Below, one piece after another: positions 1 through 7,881 of a DNA stretch of 64,000 nucleotides; positions within the stretch are counted from its first letter, which is position 1; the number at the start of each line of letters is the position of its first letter. The stretch covers positions 62,001-126,000 of the forward strand of contig CAWEZC010000006.1 in NCBI GenBank assembly GCA_963813495.1, read 5' to 3'. The DNA comes from JACVRW01 sp963813495 (GTDB taxonomy: Bacteria > Actinomycetota > Thermoleophilia > Solirubrobacterales > Thermoleophilaceae). The position numbers and the translations under genes were made by a program. Under the pieces are notes generated by a model. It worked only from the letters and a program-made list of their open reading frames with translations, did not search any database and was not told the origin of the DNA.

Positions 1-414
1 GGCGTGAGCCTCGTCGAGCGCAGAGGCCACCCCGCCGAGGGCGATCAGCCACTGCACCATGGGCAGGCCGCCCTCCGATAGGCGGTCGGGCAGCGGCGCC
101 GCCCGGCCCACTTCGTAGACCATGTAGAGCCGGTCGCCGAAGCGGCCCGCTGCCACGAGAGGCGCGAACTGCTCGTGGTGTGCCTCGGCCCGCCGCTCCA
201 CGGCGAACTCGAAACGGTCGAAGGCCTCAGGGTCGTCCGGAGCTTCGCTCAGGCACACGCACAGCCCGGAGCCGCCGTGACGGCCCAGCGCCTGCGAGCG
301 CGCCGGGCCCGAATCCTGCGCGGCGATCGCCCGCTCGACGAACTCGCCTTCGATGCGAGGGTCGCCGAGGAGCGCGGTTTGCGCGCCGAGGCCTCCGCGC
401 TGGTGCGTGCTCAT
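1..414 (-). CDS. Divergent serine/threonine protein kinase-like protein (N-terminal part, cut by window edge)
   Basis: The minus-strand frame runs 138 codons from an ATG at 414 and leaves the window without a stop. Residues ~80-138 follow the second half of a Hanks-type kinase N-lobe: an RFEFAVERRAEAHHEQFAPL helix, a strand ending LYMVYEV, then an ALDEAHA helix like the one that precedes the catalytic loop. The catalytic loop lies outside the window and no clear P-loop or VAIK lysine is visible, so activity cannot be judged. The ATG overlaps the stop of the upstream Pro/Ala-rich gene (ATGA), so the two are probably translationally coupled. Kinase assignment is an inference from pattern. Confidence 0.55.
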   Translation of the reverse strand, partial: MSTHQRGGLGAQTALLGDPRIEGEFVERAIAAQDSGPARSQALGRHGGSGLCVCLSEAPDDPEAFDRFEFAVERRAEAHHEQFAPLVAAGRFGDRLYMVYEVGRAAPLPDRLSEGGLPMVQWLIALGGVASALDEAHA

Positions 415-821
415 CCGGAATCGTCGAAGGGAACGGCCGGCGGGGCAGGCTCAGGGGCGGGCTGCGCAGGCGCAACCGGCGCCGGAACCGGGTCGGGCGC
501 AACCGGCGTGACCTCGACGGGGGTGGGCTCGGCGGGGGCGGGCTCTTCCGCGGGAGCCGCCGGAGGCTCGGGTGTGACCACCGGGACGGGCGCAGAGCTC
601 GGTGCCGGGCGCGCCAGCGCCGGCAGGGCCCGGGCGCCACCGAGACGTAGCGGCTCGGACGAGCCGGAGGCCGGCACCTCGAGCGCTCGGACCGTTGAGG
701 GAACCGCGGCCGGCTCGGCCTCACTCCCGCCCGCGGATGCCACCGCGTAGGCACCCCCGAAGGCGGCGGCGCAGGCCGCGCCGAGCGCGAGACCTGAGCG
801 GCGGTTCAGAGCGGCGGACAT
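411..821 (-). CDS. Proline/alanine-rich exported or membrane-anchored protein
   Basis: A 136-residue protein. It has a short basic N-terminus (LNRRS), a hydrophobic Ala/Gly-rich segment (residues ~10-30) that can act as a signal peptide or anchor, and then a low-complexity tail dominated by Pro, Ala, Glu and Val ending in PFDDSG. No catalytic motif is visible. The composition suits a cell-wall-spanning or periplasmic spacer. Its stop overlaps the start of the kinase-like gene downstream, so it may be a partner of that protein. I do not recognise a family. Confidence 0.6.
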   Translation of the reverse strand: MSAALNRRSGLALGAACAAAFGGAYAVASAGGSEAEPAAVPSTVRALEVPASGSSEPLRLGGARALPALARPAPSSAPVPVVTPEPPAAPAEEPAPAEPTPVEVTPVAPDPVPAPVAPAQPAPEPAPPAVPFDDSG

Positions 822-883
822 CGTCGAACAACGATAGCCGCGGTTGGGCTCTTGCGCTCGCCCTGGGCCGAGCCCTTCAACGG

Positions 884-3355
884 CTATGCCCGGATACGTT
901 CTCCGGCGCTGTCGTAGAGCGGCTCGCTGACGATCTCGCCCGGGACCCAGCGCCCGAAGATCTCCACCTCGACGGCCGTGCCCGGCGAGGCCTGCTCGGG
1001 CGGCAGGTATGCGTAAGCGATCGAGCTCCGGACGCTGTACCCGTAGCCGCCCGTCGTGACTCGCCCGGCGATCTGTCCTCCGACCCGCACGGGCTCGTTG
1101 CCGAGCGCCACCGAGAGCGGATCCTCGAGCGTGAGGCAGCAGAGGCTCGCTCGCGGCCCTCGTTCGCGCGCCCGGGCGAGGCTCTCGCGCCCGATGAAGC
1201 CGCCCGGCTTGTCGAGCTTGACGCAGAAGCCGACCCCGCCCTCGTACGGAGTCTCGTCGGGCGTGATGTCCGCGCCCCACACCCGGTAGCCCTTCTCGAG
1301 CCGCAGCGAGTCGATCGCGCGGTAGCCGGCCGCGACCATGCCGTGCGGGCGGCCCGCCTCCCAGAGCGTGCGCCACAGGCCCAGGCCGTACTCGGCGGGG
1401 CAGTACAGCTCCCAGCCGAGCTCGCCCACGTAGGTCACGCGCAGGGCGCGCACCGGGGTGTCGCCCACCGTGATGTCGCGCAGGCTCATATAGGGGAAGT
1501 CCCCGGTGGCGAGCGACTGTGGGCTGAGCGCCGCGAGCACCTCCCTGGCGAGCGGGCCCCAGATGCCGAAGCAGGCCCAGGCCGAGGTCACGTCGTTGAC
1601 CTGCACCGAGCCGTCGTCGGGCAGGTGGCGGCGGATCCACTCGCGATCGTGGTTGCCGAAGGCGGTTCCCGTGACGATGCCGAAGCGGTCCTCCTCGAGG
1701 CGCGCGACGGTGAAGTCGCACTCGATCCCACCGCGGGTGTTGAGCATCTGGGTGTAGGTGATCCGGCCCACGTCGCGCGCCACCTCGTTGTCGCACAGCC
1801 GCTCGACCAGCGCGGGCGCCCCGGGACCGCTGATCTCGAGCTTGGAGAACGAGCTCTCGTCGAACAGCGCCACCGCCTCCCGGCAGGCGCGGTGCTCGGC
1901 GCCGATGGCGGGCGACCAGTGGCGGCCGGCCCAGCCGCGCGGCCGCAGCGACTCGTCGCCGACCGCCGCGTTCGACTCGTACCAGTTGACCCGCTCCCAG
2001 CCCGACTTCTCCCCGAAGGCCGCCTGGTGCTCGCGGTGCCAGAGATTGGCCGGCGACATCCGCAGCGGGCGGCCCGATTCCCGTTCGTGGTGGGGGTAGC
2101 GAATGTCGTAGTAGGTCTCGTAGGTCTCGCGGATGCGCTTGAGCGTGTAGGCGGGCGAGCGGTACTGGCGGCCGAAGCGCCGGATGTCCATGTGCCAGAG
2201 GTCGAGCGAGGGCTCGCCCTCGGCGATCCACTCGGCCATCACCTTGCCGATGCCGCCCGCACCGGCGAGGCCGTGCGCGCAGAAGCCGGCGGCCACGAAC
2301 AGCCCGCGCAGCTCTGTCTCACCCAGGCAGAACTCGTTGTCGGGGGTGAACGCCTCGGGCCCGTTGATCATGCGCGTGACCTTCACGTCCTCCATCGCCG
2401 GCACGCGACGGCGGGAGTTCTCCACGATCTCCTCGAAGCGGTCCCAATCGTCCTCCAGCAGGCGGCCGTTGAAGTCGGGCGGGATCTGGTCGAAGCCGCG
2501 CTCGTCCGAGGGCAGGAAGGCCGGCGCGGAGTGGCGCTCGTAGCCGCCCATCACCAGGCCGCCGCCCTCCTCGCGGAAGTAGACGAGCAGGTCCGGATCG
2601 CGCAGGGTCGGTAGTGGGTGGTGCGGATCCCGCTCGCGGAAGGGCTGGGTCACGAGGTACTCGTGCGACATCGGTACGACCGGGATGCGCACTCCTGCCA
2701 GGCGCCCGACCTCGGCGGAGAACATGCCCGCAGCGATCACCACCACGTCGGCCTCGATGTCGCCCCGCTCGGTGCGCACGCGCCGCACGCGACCTCGGTC
2801 CGACTCGATCCCGGTCACCCTCGTGCCGGTGAAGATCTGGGCCCCGCCGCGACGTGCCCCGTCCGCCAGCGCGAAGGTGAGCTGTGACGGATCCAGGTAG
2901 CCGTCGGTGGGCAGCCAGGCCGCGCCGAGCACGCCCTCCGCGGACATCAGCGGGAACATCTCCTGCGCCTCGTCCGGCGAGATCAGCTCGAGCGGCAGGC
3001 CGAAGGTCTTGGCCCAGCCGGCCTGGCGGCGCAGCTCCTCCATGCGTTCCTCGCTGGAGGCGAGCCGGATGCCGCCGCACTCGGTCCAGCCGGGGTCGAA
3101 CTCCGATTCCTTCCCCAGCCGCCGGTACAGCTCCACCGAGTACATCATCATCTTGGTGAGCGAGACCGAGCCGCGCAGCTGGCCGACCAGGCCGGCGGAG
3201 TGGAAGGTGGAGCCGGAGGTGAGCTGGTTGCGGTCGAGCAGCACGACTTCGTCCCAGCCCAGGCGGGCCAGGTGATAGGCGATCGAGGTTCCGCCCACCC
3301 CGCCGCCCACGATCACGCAGCGGGCGGTGTCCGGAAGCTCGCGCCGGATGCTCAA
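884..3355 (-). CDS. FAD-dependent dimethylglycine/sarcosine dehydrogenase-like protein (DAO plus GcvT domains)
   Basis: An 823-residue, two-domain flavoprotein that would oxidatively demethylate an N-methylated glycine derivative and pass the one-carbon unit to tetrahydrofolate. The N-terminal DAO domain (~1-380) opens with a GGGVGG dinucleotide fold at residues 17-22. STFHSAGL follows; its His52 sits where this family attaches FAD covalently. The C-terminal half (~430-820) matches GcvT-like aminomethyltransferase domains, including a TYTQMLN strand and GELGWELY. The start chosen is TTG at 3355, which overlaps the stop of the kinase gene upstream (TTGA). A longer frame starting at 3487 would run through that gene and has no family similarity at its N-terminus. 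Length is normal for the family. The exact substrate (dimethylglycine, sarcosine or another) is not determinable. Confidence 0.85.
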   Translation of the reverse strand: MSIRRELPDTARCVIVGGGVGGTSIAYHLARLGWDEVVLLDRNQLTSGSTFHSAGLVGQLRGSVSLTKMMMYSVELYRRLGKESEFDPGWTECGGIRLASSEERMEELRRQAGWAKTFGLPLELISPDEAQEMFPLMSAEGVLGAAWLPTDGYLDPSQLTFALADGARRGGAQIFTGTRVTGIESDRGRVRRVRTERGDIEADVVVIAAGMFSAEVGRLAGVRIPVVPMSHEYLVTQPFRERDPHHPLPTLRDPDLLVYFREEGGGLVMGGYERHSAPAFLPSDERGFDQIPPDFNGRLLEDDWDRFEEIVENSRRRVPAMEDVKVTRMINGPEAFTPDNEFCLGETELRGLFVAAGFCAHGLAGAGGIGKVMAEWIAEGEPSLDLWHMDIRRFGRQYRSPAYTLKRIRETYETYYDIRYPHHERESGRPLRMSPANLWHREHQAAFGEKSGWERVNWYESNAAVGDESLRPRGWAGRHWSPAIGAEHRACREAVALFDESSFSKLEISGPGAPALVERLCDNEVARDVGRITYTQMLNTRGGIECDFTVARLEEDRFGIVTGTAFGNHDREWIRRHLPDDGSVQVNDVTSAWACFGIWGPLAREVLAALSPQSLATGDFPYMSLRDITVGDTPVRALRVTYVGELGWELYCPAEYGLGLWRTLWEAGRPHGMVAAGYRAIDSLRLEKGYRVWGADITPDETPYEGGVGFCVKLDKPGGFIGRESLARARERGPRASLCCLTLEDPLSVALGNEPVRVGGQIAGRVTTGGYGYSVRSSIAYAYLPPEQASPGTAVEVEIFGRWVPGEIVSEPLYDSAGERIRA

Positions 3356-4281
3356 GCGCGGGCCTGCTCGAGCCAGGTCTCGAAGCGCGGGTCGGAGGCC
3401 GTCTCCTCCAGCCGGCGAAAGTGTTGCTCGGCGTAGCCGCGGAAGTCGAAATCGAGCTCCGAGATGCCCGTCTGCACCACACCCCACATCGCTTCACGGA
3501 AGTCCGACATGAAGCGAAACAACTTGAGCGTCGCGCGCCTTCGCTCGTCCGCCGGCTCGCCGAAGTAGTCCTCCAGCAGGCGCGCCTCCTGTTCGTCGTC
3601 GAGCTGGTTGTTGACCGCGAAGTTGCCGAGGTCGAAGTAGCGATCGCCCATGCCCGCGTACTCCCAGTCGATCACCTGTACGCGCTCGCCGTCGTGCAGG
3701 AAGTTGGCCGTGAGCAGGTCGTCGTGGCAGGGCACCGGGAGGTGCTCGTCATGCCCGGCGATGGCCGCGCGGACGCGGTCGGCGTTCGCGCGGGCGGAGT
3801 CGAAGCCACTGGGCAGGTCTGCTCCGTACTCGCGCGCGAGCTCGGCGTAGCGGTCGACCAGCTCGAAGGAATCGAAGATGGTGGGGAGGCTGGTGCCGGA
3901 CTCATGGAAGGCGCGCAGCCCGCGAGCCACCTCGCCGGCGGGCCCGGGCTCGCCCATCTCCTCCACGGTCATCTCGCGCCCGGAGATGAAGCAGGTGACG
4001 AGGCAGGGCGGGCTCTCCAGCATGGCCGCCACCTTGGGCCCGATGCCGAGCTGGGACGCCGCCTTGGTGGCCACGCGCTCGGCCTCACGATCGATCCCGA
4101 GCAGCTCGGTGCGCTTGCCCGGAAGACGCACGACGTACTCGTCACCCCCGAAGTTGACGCGGAAGTTGCGGTTGGTGATGCCGCCGTCGAGGGGCTGGAC
4201 GCCGCCGCGGCGCGGACCCAGCAGGGCGGCCAGCCGGGCCACCACCTCGGTGAGCTCGGGAATGGTGATCTCCTCGTGCAT
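3352..4281 (-). CDS. Choline/ethanolamine kinase-like phosphotransferase (APH fold)
   Basis: 309 residues with the APH/choline-kinase fold. The catalytic loop is CHDDLLTANFL around residues 185-195 (catalytic Asp187 or 188) and the metal-binding segment is VIDWEYAG at ~203-210. The N-lobe has GGITNRNFRV and a VVRLPG strand like choline kinases (LicA type). It would phosphorylate choline, ethanolamine or a similar small alcohol. It is translationally coupled to the dimethylglycine-dehydrogenase-like gene (4-nt overlap), which supports an amine or one-carbon substrate. No Shine-Dalgarno sequence is visible; instead a -10-like TAGTGT lies 6 nt before the ATG, suggesting a leaderless mRNA. Aminoglycoside resistance is less likely given the context. 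Confidence 0.8.
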   Translation of the reverse strand: MHEEITIPELTEVVARLAALLGPRRGGVQPLDGGITNRNFRVNFGGDEYVVRLPGKRTELLGIDREAERVATKAASQLGIGPKVAAMLESPPCLVTCFISGREMTVEEMGEPGPAGEVARGLRAFHESGTSLPTIFDSFELVDRYAELAREYGADLPSGFDSARANADRVRAAIAGHDEHLPVPCHDDLLTANFLHDGERVQVIDWEYAGMGDRYFDLGNFAVNNQLDDEQEARLLEDYFGEPADERRRATLKLFRFMSDFREAMWGVVQTGISELDFDFRGYAEQHFRRLEETASDPRFETWLEQARA

Positions 4282-4287
4282 GGGACG

Positions 4288-4316
4288 ACACTAAGCCCCG
4301 CGGGCGCGCGTCACAA
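4288..4316 (-). promoter_or_regulatory. Candidate leaderless promoter of the choline-kinase-like gene
   Basis: On the minus strand TTGTGA (4316-4311) is followed after exactly 17 nt by TAGTGT (4293-4288), and the ATG at 4281 comes 6 nt later. This is the best -35/-10 pair among the leaderless-type starts in the window. The -35 overlaps the stop codon of the upstream antiporter gene, so the kinase/dehydrogenase operon can be transcribed on its own. Confidence 0.5.
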
Positions 4317-6092
4317 CGCGAGGGCGCCCAGTACCTCCTCCCACCAGACCCGTTCGGTGTCGCCCACGCCCGATCGGATGCGCCGCCGCACCCAGTCGCT
4401 CACGGCCTGGCGCGAGCCCAGGGCCAGCACGGGACCGGTGACGGCGTAGCGCCCGTCCTCGAGCAGCACGAGCGCTCCGGGCACGTCGCGCCGGGTGCGG
4501 AGGCGGTCGATCACTGCCAGGCCCGCCACCTCGTCAGGACGGTGAGCGTCGCCGTCCTCCTCGAGCCAGCGGCGGGTATGGAACACGCGCGACACGCCGG
4601 CCAGCCGCGGCCGTGGCACGGCGTCCGGCCCGATCGGACCGCGGCGCCAGCGGCCGATCAGCTCGCGCACTTCCGGGGCCGCCTCCTGGCGCACCACCAC
4701 ATGCAGCTGGTCGCCGCCCTCCACGCGGGTGGAGCCGCGCGGCAGGACGGCCTCGCCGTCGCGCACGATCACGTTGACCAGCGCCTCCCGGGGCAGCTCG
4801 AGCTCGCGCGTGCGCAGGCCGACGATGGCGTCGTCGTCCTGCACCGGGTATTCCATCACCTCGGCTCCCAGGCGGCGGATCGTGCCCGTCTCGGCCACCG
4901 GAGACGGCAGGGCCGGTTCGTCGGTGGTCATGCCCAGGCGCCGGGCCAGGGCCTCGAACGTCGTTCCCTGGAGCAGCGTCGAGACCACCACGGCGAAGAA
5001 GACGATGTTGAGGAACTCGAGATTCCCGCGCACGGCTTCGTTGACCGGGAACAGGGCGAGCACGATCGGCACCGCTCCGCGCAGGCCGGCCCAGCCCAGC
5101 ACCACCCGTTCCTCGAAGCTGAAGCGGTCGAACGCGGTGGCGACGAACGTCGCGGCCGGACGGGCGACGAAGGCGATGACCAGGGCAAGGATCGTGCCCT
5201 CGAGGGCCACGTCGGCCAACTGCGAAGGGAAGATGAGCAGGCCGAGAGCGAGGAACATCGTCAGCTGGGCGACCCAGGCGAGCCCCACGTGGAAGCTCGT
5301 GACGGTCTGCTTGGCCGGGATGTTGGCGCTGCCGAGGGCAAGGCCGACCAGGTAGACGGCGAGGAAGCCCGACCCCTCGATGCTCGCCGCCGCGCCGTAG
5401 GACACCGCCGCGGCGGCCAGCGAGGCCACCGGATAAAGCCCCGGCGTGTCGAGCCGCGCGCGCTTGAACCCCTGGACCGCGAGCCAGCCCACACCCACGC
5501 CGACGGCGGTGCCTATGCCCAGCTGGCGCACGAACAGCCAGAGCATGTCCATCAGGTCGTAGTCGGGCTGCTTGATCCACTCGATGAAGCCGAGCACCAA
5601 CAGCACGGCGACGGGATCGTTGAAACCCGCCTCTGCCTCGAGCGTACGGGCCAAGCGCTTCTTCAGGGAAGAGCTGCGCAGCACGGCGAAGATGGCTGCG
5701 CCGTCGGTGGAGGCGATGATCGAGCCCACCAGCAGGCCATCCAGCAGGTCCAGATCGAACAGCCACACCGCGGCCAGGCCGCCGATCGCCGCGGTGACCA
5801 GCGTGCCCACCAGGGCGAGCAGCAGCGCAGGCCGCAGCACCGGCCGGATCTCGTCGAAGCCGGCCGTGAGCCCGCCCTCGAACAGGATCAGCGACAGCGC
5901 GATCACGCCGATCGTCTCGGCCAGGTGATAGTCCTCGAAGTCGATCCAGTCCAGGCCGTCGGAGCCCAGCAGCATCCCCAGGCCGAGGAACAGCACGAGT
6001 CCGGGCAGCCGGATTCGCCCTGCGAACAAGGAGGCGATCAGGCCGGCCGTGAGCAGCAGGCCGCCCACCAGGATCAACCGCTCGTCACTCAT
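4311..6092 (-). CDS. CPA1-type K+/H+ or Na+/H+ antiporter with TrkA-C domain (NhaP2/CvrA-like)
   Basis: 593 residues. A dozen or so hydrophobic segments fill residues 1-~390. They include the FNDPVAVLLV motif that carries the Asn-Asp pair of electroneutral CPA1 exchangers, and GLRGAVPIVLAL, the conserved CPA1 helix. A cytoplasmic tail follows with a TrkA-C-like domain (about 430-500; VGLRTRELELPREALVNVIVRDG), as in NhaP2/CvrA potassium-proton antiporters. It would exchange cytoplasmic K+ or Na+ for protons and help pH or volume control. It lies upstream of the choline-kinase/dehydrogenase pair on the same strand, 30 bp away, but that pair has its own promoter-like site. Confidence 0.85.
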   Translation of the reverse strand: MSDERLILVGGLLLTAGLIASLFAGRIRLPGLVLFLGLGMLLGSDGLDWIDFEDYHLAETIGVIALSLILFEGGLTAGFDEIRPVLRPALLLALVGTLVTAAIGGLAAVWLFDLDLLDGLLVGSIIASTDGAAIFAVLRSSSLKKRLARTLEAEAGFNDPVAVLLVLGFIEWIKQPDYDLMDMLWLFVRQLGIGTAVGVGVGWLAVQGFKRARLDTPGLYPVASLAAAAVSYGAAASIEGSGFLAVYLVGLALGSANIPAKQTVTSFHVGLAWVAQLTMFLALGLLIFPSQLADVALEGTILALVIAFVARPAATFVATAFDRFSFEERVVLGWAGLRGAVPIVLALFPVNEAVRGNLEFLNIVFFAVVVSTLLQGTTFEALARRLGMTTDEPALPSPVAETGTIRRLGAEVMEYPVQDDDAIVGLRTRELELPREALVNVIVRDGEAVLPRGSTRVEGGDQLHVVVRQEAAPEVRELIGRWRRGPIGPDAVPRPRLAGVSRVFHTRRWLEEDGDAHRPDEVAGLAVIDRLRTRRDVPGALVLLEDGRYAVTGPVLALGSRQAVSDWVRRRIRSGVGDTERVWWEEVLGALAL

Positions 6093-6137
6093 CGGGGGGC
6101 TGCATCATCCCGGCTGGGGGAGTCTTCTGCTCTCGTG

Positions 6138-6166
6138 TTGCGTTCGTCCGGTCTGTCACTTACAGT
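6138..6166 (+). promoter_or_regulatory. Weak candidate sigma-70-like promoter for the permease gene
   Basis: TTGCGT (6138-6143) and TACAGT (6161-6166) are separated by 17 nt in the 152-nt divergent gap between the antiporter and permease genes. Each hexamer matches consensus only partly, so this is a guess. The mRNA would have a leader of about 70 nt ending in a strong ribosome-binding site. Confidence 0.3.
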
Positions 6167-6244
6167 CGCGCCGAGGAGTGGTTGGATGGCCACACCTTTC
6201 CGGTCCTGGCCCGTGGGTGCGTCACCAATAAGGAGGGACGCTGG

Positions 6245-7852
6245 ATGAGTGAGACTGGGCAGCCTCGGAGCCGCGACGAAGAGCGGCTCGCCGAACTCGG
6301 CTACAAGCAGGACCTGAGCCGCGTCTGGAGCAAGTTCTCCAACTTCGCGATCTCGTTCTCGATCATCTCCGTCCTCGCGGGTTGCTTCACCACCTACGGC
6401 CAGGCCTTCAACAACGGCGGGCCGATCGCCATCTCGTGGGGCTGGCCGATCATCTGCGCGCTGATCCTCACCGTGGCCGTCTCGATGTCCGAGCTGTGCT
6501 CGGCCTACCCCACCGCCGGCGGCCCGTACTGGTGGGCCGCCAAGCTCGGCGGTGCCGGCTGGTCCTGGTTCACGGGCTGGTTCAACGTCGTCGGCCTGAT
6601 CGCCGTCGTCGCCTCGGTGGACTACGCCTGCGCCACGTTCGCGGCCAACCTGTTCAGCCTCTGGGACCTCAACCTGATCATCAACTTCCAGGGCGCGGTG
6701 GAGCTGGACGAGGTCTTCCTGCTCTTCTGCGCGATCATGGTGCTGCACGCGCTGATCAACATCTACTCGTCGCACCTGGTCGCGCTGTTCAACAACATCT
6801 CCGTGGTCGTGCACGTGGTCGGTGTGGCGGTGATCATCGTGATCCTGATCGTCATCCCCGATCGCCACCAGAGCGCCGATTTCGTCTTCACCGACACGCT
6901 CAACAACTCGGGCTTCTCGGACGGCTCGAGCAGCAACCTATTCTTCTGGTTCTACGTGCTGCCGGTGGGCTTCCTGCTCACCATGTACACGGTCACCGGC
7001 TACGACGCCTCGGCGCACGTGTCCGAGGAGACCCAGGACGCAGAACGCGCTGCTGCGCAGGGCGTGTGGCAGTCGGTGTTCATCTCGGCGGTTATCGGCT
7101 GGTTCGTGCTGCTGGCGATCACCTTCGCGGCCATCGACGTCGAGGCTGCCTCGGGCGGGACCATTCCGATCTTCACCAGCGCCATGGAAGAGGGCTGGGC
7201 CGAGGCCGTGATCCTGATCTCCACGATCGGGCAGTTCTTCTGCGGCATGGCCTGCGTGACGAGCTGCTCCCGTACCTTCTTTGCCTTCTCGCGCGACCGC
7301 GCCGTGCCCGGCTGGCGCCTCTGGAGTTCGGTGAACGCCAGGCACGTGCCCGTCGCCGCCGTGTACGTGGTTTGCGTGCTCGCAGCGATCATCACCCTCC
7401 CGGCACTCACCAGCAACGCCGCCGGCATCCCTGTCGCCTTCTTCGCCGTCGTCTCGATCGCGGTGGTGGCGCTCTACATCGCCTACGTGACCCCGGTCTA
7501 CCTGCGCCTGCGGGCGGGCGACCGCTTCCAGCCCGGGGTGTGGACGCTGGGCGGGAAGTACCGCTGGATCAACACCATCGCGGTCGTCTGGGTCGCTCTG
7601 TGCGTGATCATCTTCTCGCTGCCCTTCACCCCGGCGGCGGTGCCATGGAACGACGAATTCACCTGGTCGGCGGTCAACTACTCGCCGATCATGGTGGGCG
7701 GGCTGTTCGTCGTCATCGGGATCTGGTGGCTCGTGAGCGCGAAGAACACCTACAAGGGCCCGGTGGCGAACATCTCGTTCGACGAGGGTATGGGCATCAC
7801 CGAAGAGGCGCCTGCCGAGGGGCCGCCCTCCGCGCCGTCAGCGCCCGCCTGA
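6245..7852 (+). CDS. APC-superfamily amino acid / choline-type permease
   Basis: 535 residues with about 12 membrane spans. The sequence follows the amino acid/choline transporter branch of the APC superfamily: an N-terminal LAELGYKQDLSR tail, a FAISFSIISVLAG first helix, TAGGPYWWAAKLGG in helix 3, and YDASAHVSEETQDAERAAA in the loop after helix 6. The chosen start is the ATG at 6245, preceded by AGGAGG at 6231-6236; an in-frame ATG 63 nt upstream lacks such a site. The gene sits next to glutamine-synthetase/PuuD genes. It could therefore import the amine (polyamine, ethanolamine or GABA-like compound) that those enzymes degrade. That substrate is inferred from context only. Confidence 0.85.
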   Translation: MSETGQPRSRDEERLAELGYKQDLSRVWSKFSNFAISFSIISVLAGCFTTYGQAFNNGGPIAISWGWPIICALILTVAVSMSELCSAYPTAGGPYWWAAKLGGAGWSWFTGWFNVVGLIAVVASVDYACATFAANLFSLWDLNLIINFQGAVELDEVFLLFCAIMVLHALINIYSSHLVALFNNISVVVHVVGVAVIIVILIVIPDRHQSADFVFTDTLNNSGFSDGSSSNLFFWFYVLPVGFLLTMYTVTGYDASAHVSEETQDAERAAAQGVWQSVFISAVIGWFVLLAITFAAIDVEAASGGTIPIFTSAMEEGWAEAVILISTIGQFFCGMACVTSCSRTFFAFSRDRAVPGWRLWSSVNARHVPVAAVYVVCVLAAIITLPALTSNAAGIPVAFFAVVSIAVVALYIAYVTPVYLRLRAGDRFQPGVWTLGGKYRWINTIAVVWVALCVIIFSLPFTPAAVPWNDEFTWSAVNYSPIMVGGLFVVIGIWWLVSAKNTYKGPVANISFDEGMGITEEAPAEGPPSAPSAPA

Positions 7853-7859
7853 CGGGCGC
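7841..7859. terminator. Hairpin between convergent genes, possible bidirectional terminator
   Basis: GCGCCCG (7841-7847) pairs with CGGGCGC (7853-7859) around a 5-nt loop that contains the permease stop codon. It lies in the 29-bp gap zone between two convergent genes. There is no T-tract, so function as an intrinsic terminator is uncertain. Confidence 0.4.
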
Positions 7860-7881
7860 AGGCTCGGCGGCGCCTAGGCGC

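Noticed and set aside
602..2614. Long plus-strand open frame opposite the dimethylglycine-dehydrogenase-like gene
   Set aside because: Antisense shadow: composed of Arg/Ala/Pro/His-rich sequence with no domain, while the minus strand encodes a full flavoprotein.
4542..6248. 568-residue plus-strand open frame over the antiporter gene
   Set aside because: Low-complexity His/Gln/Asp-rich antisense translation of membrane segments; no start signal or domain.
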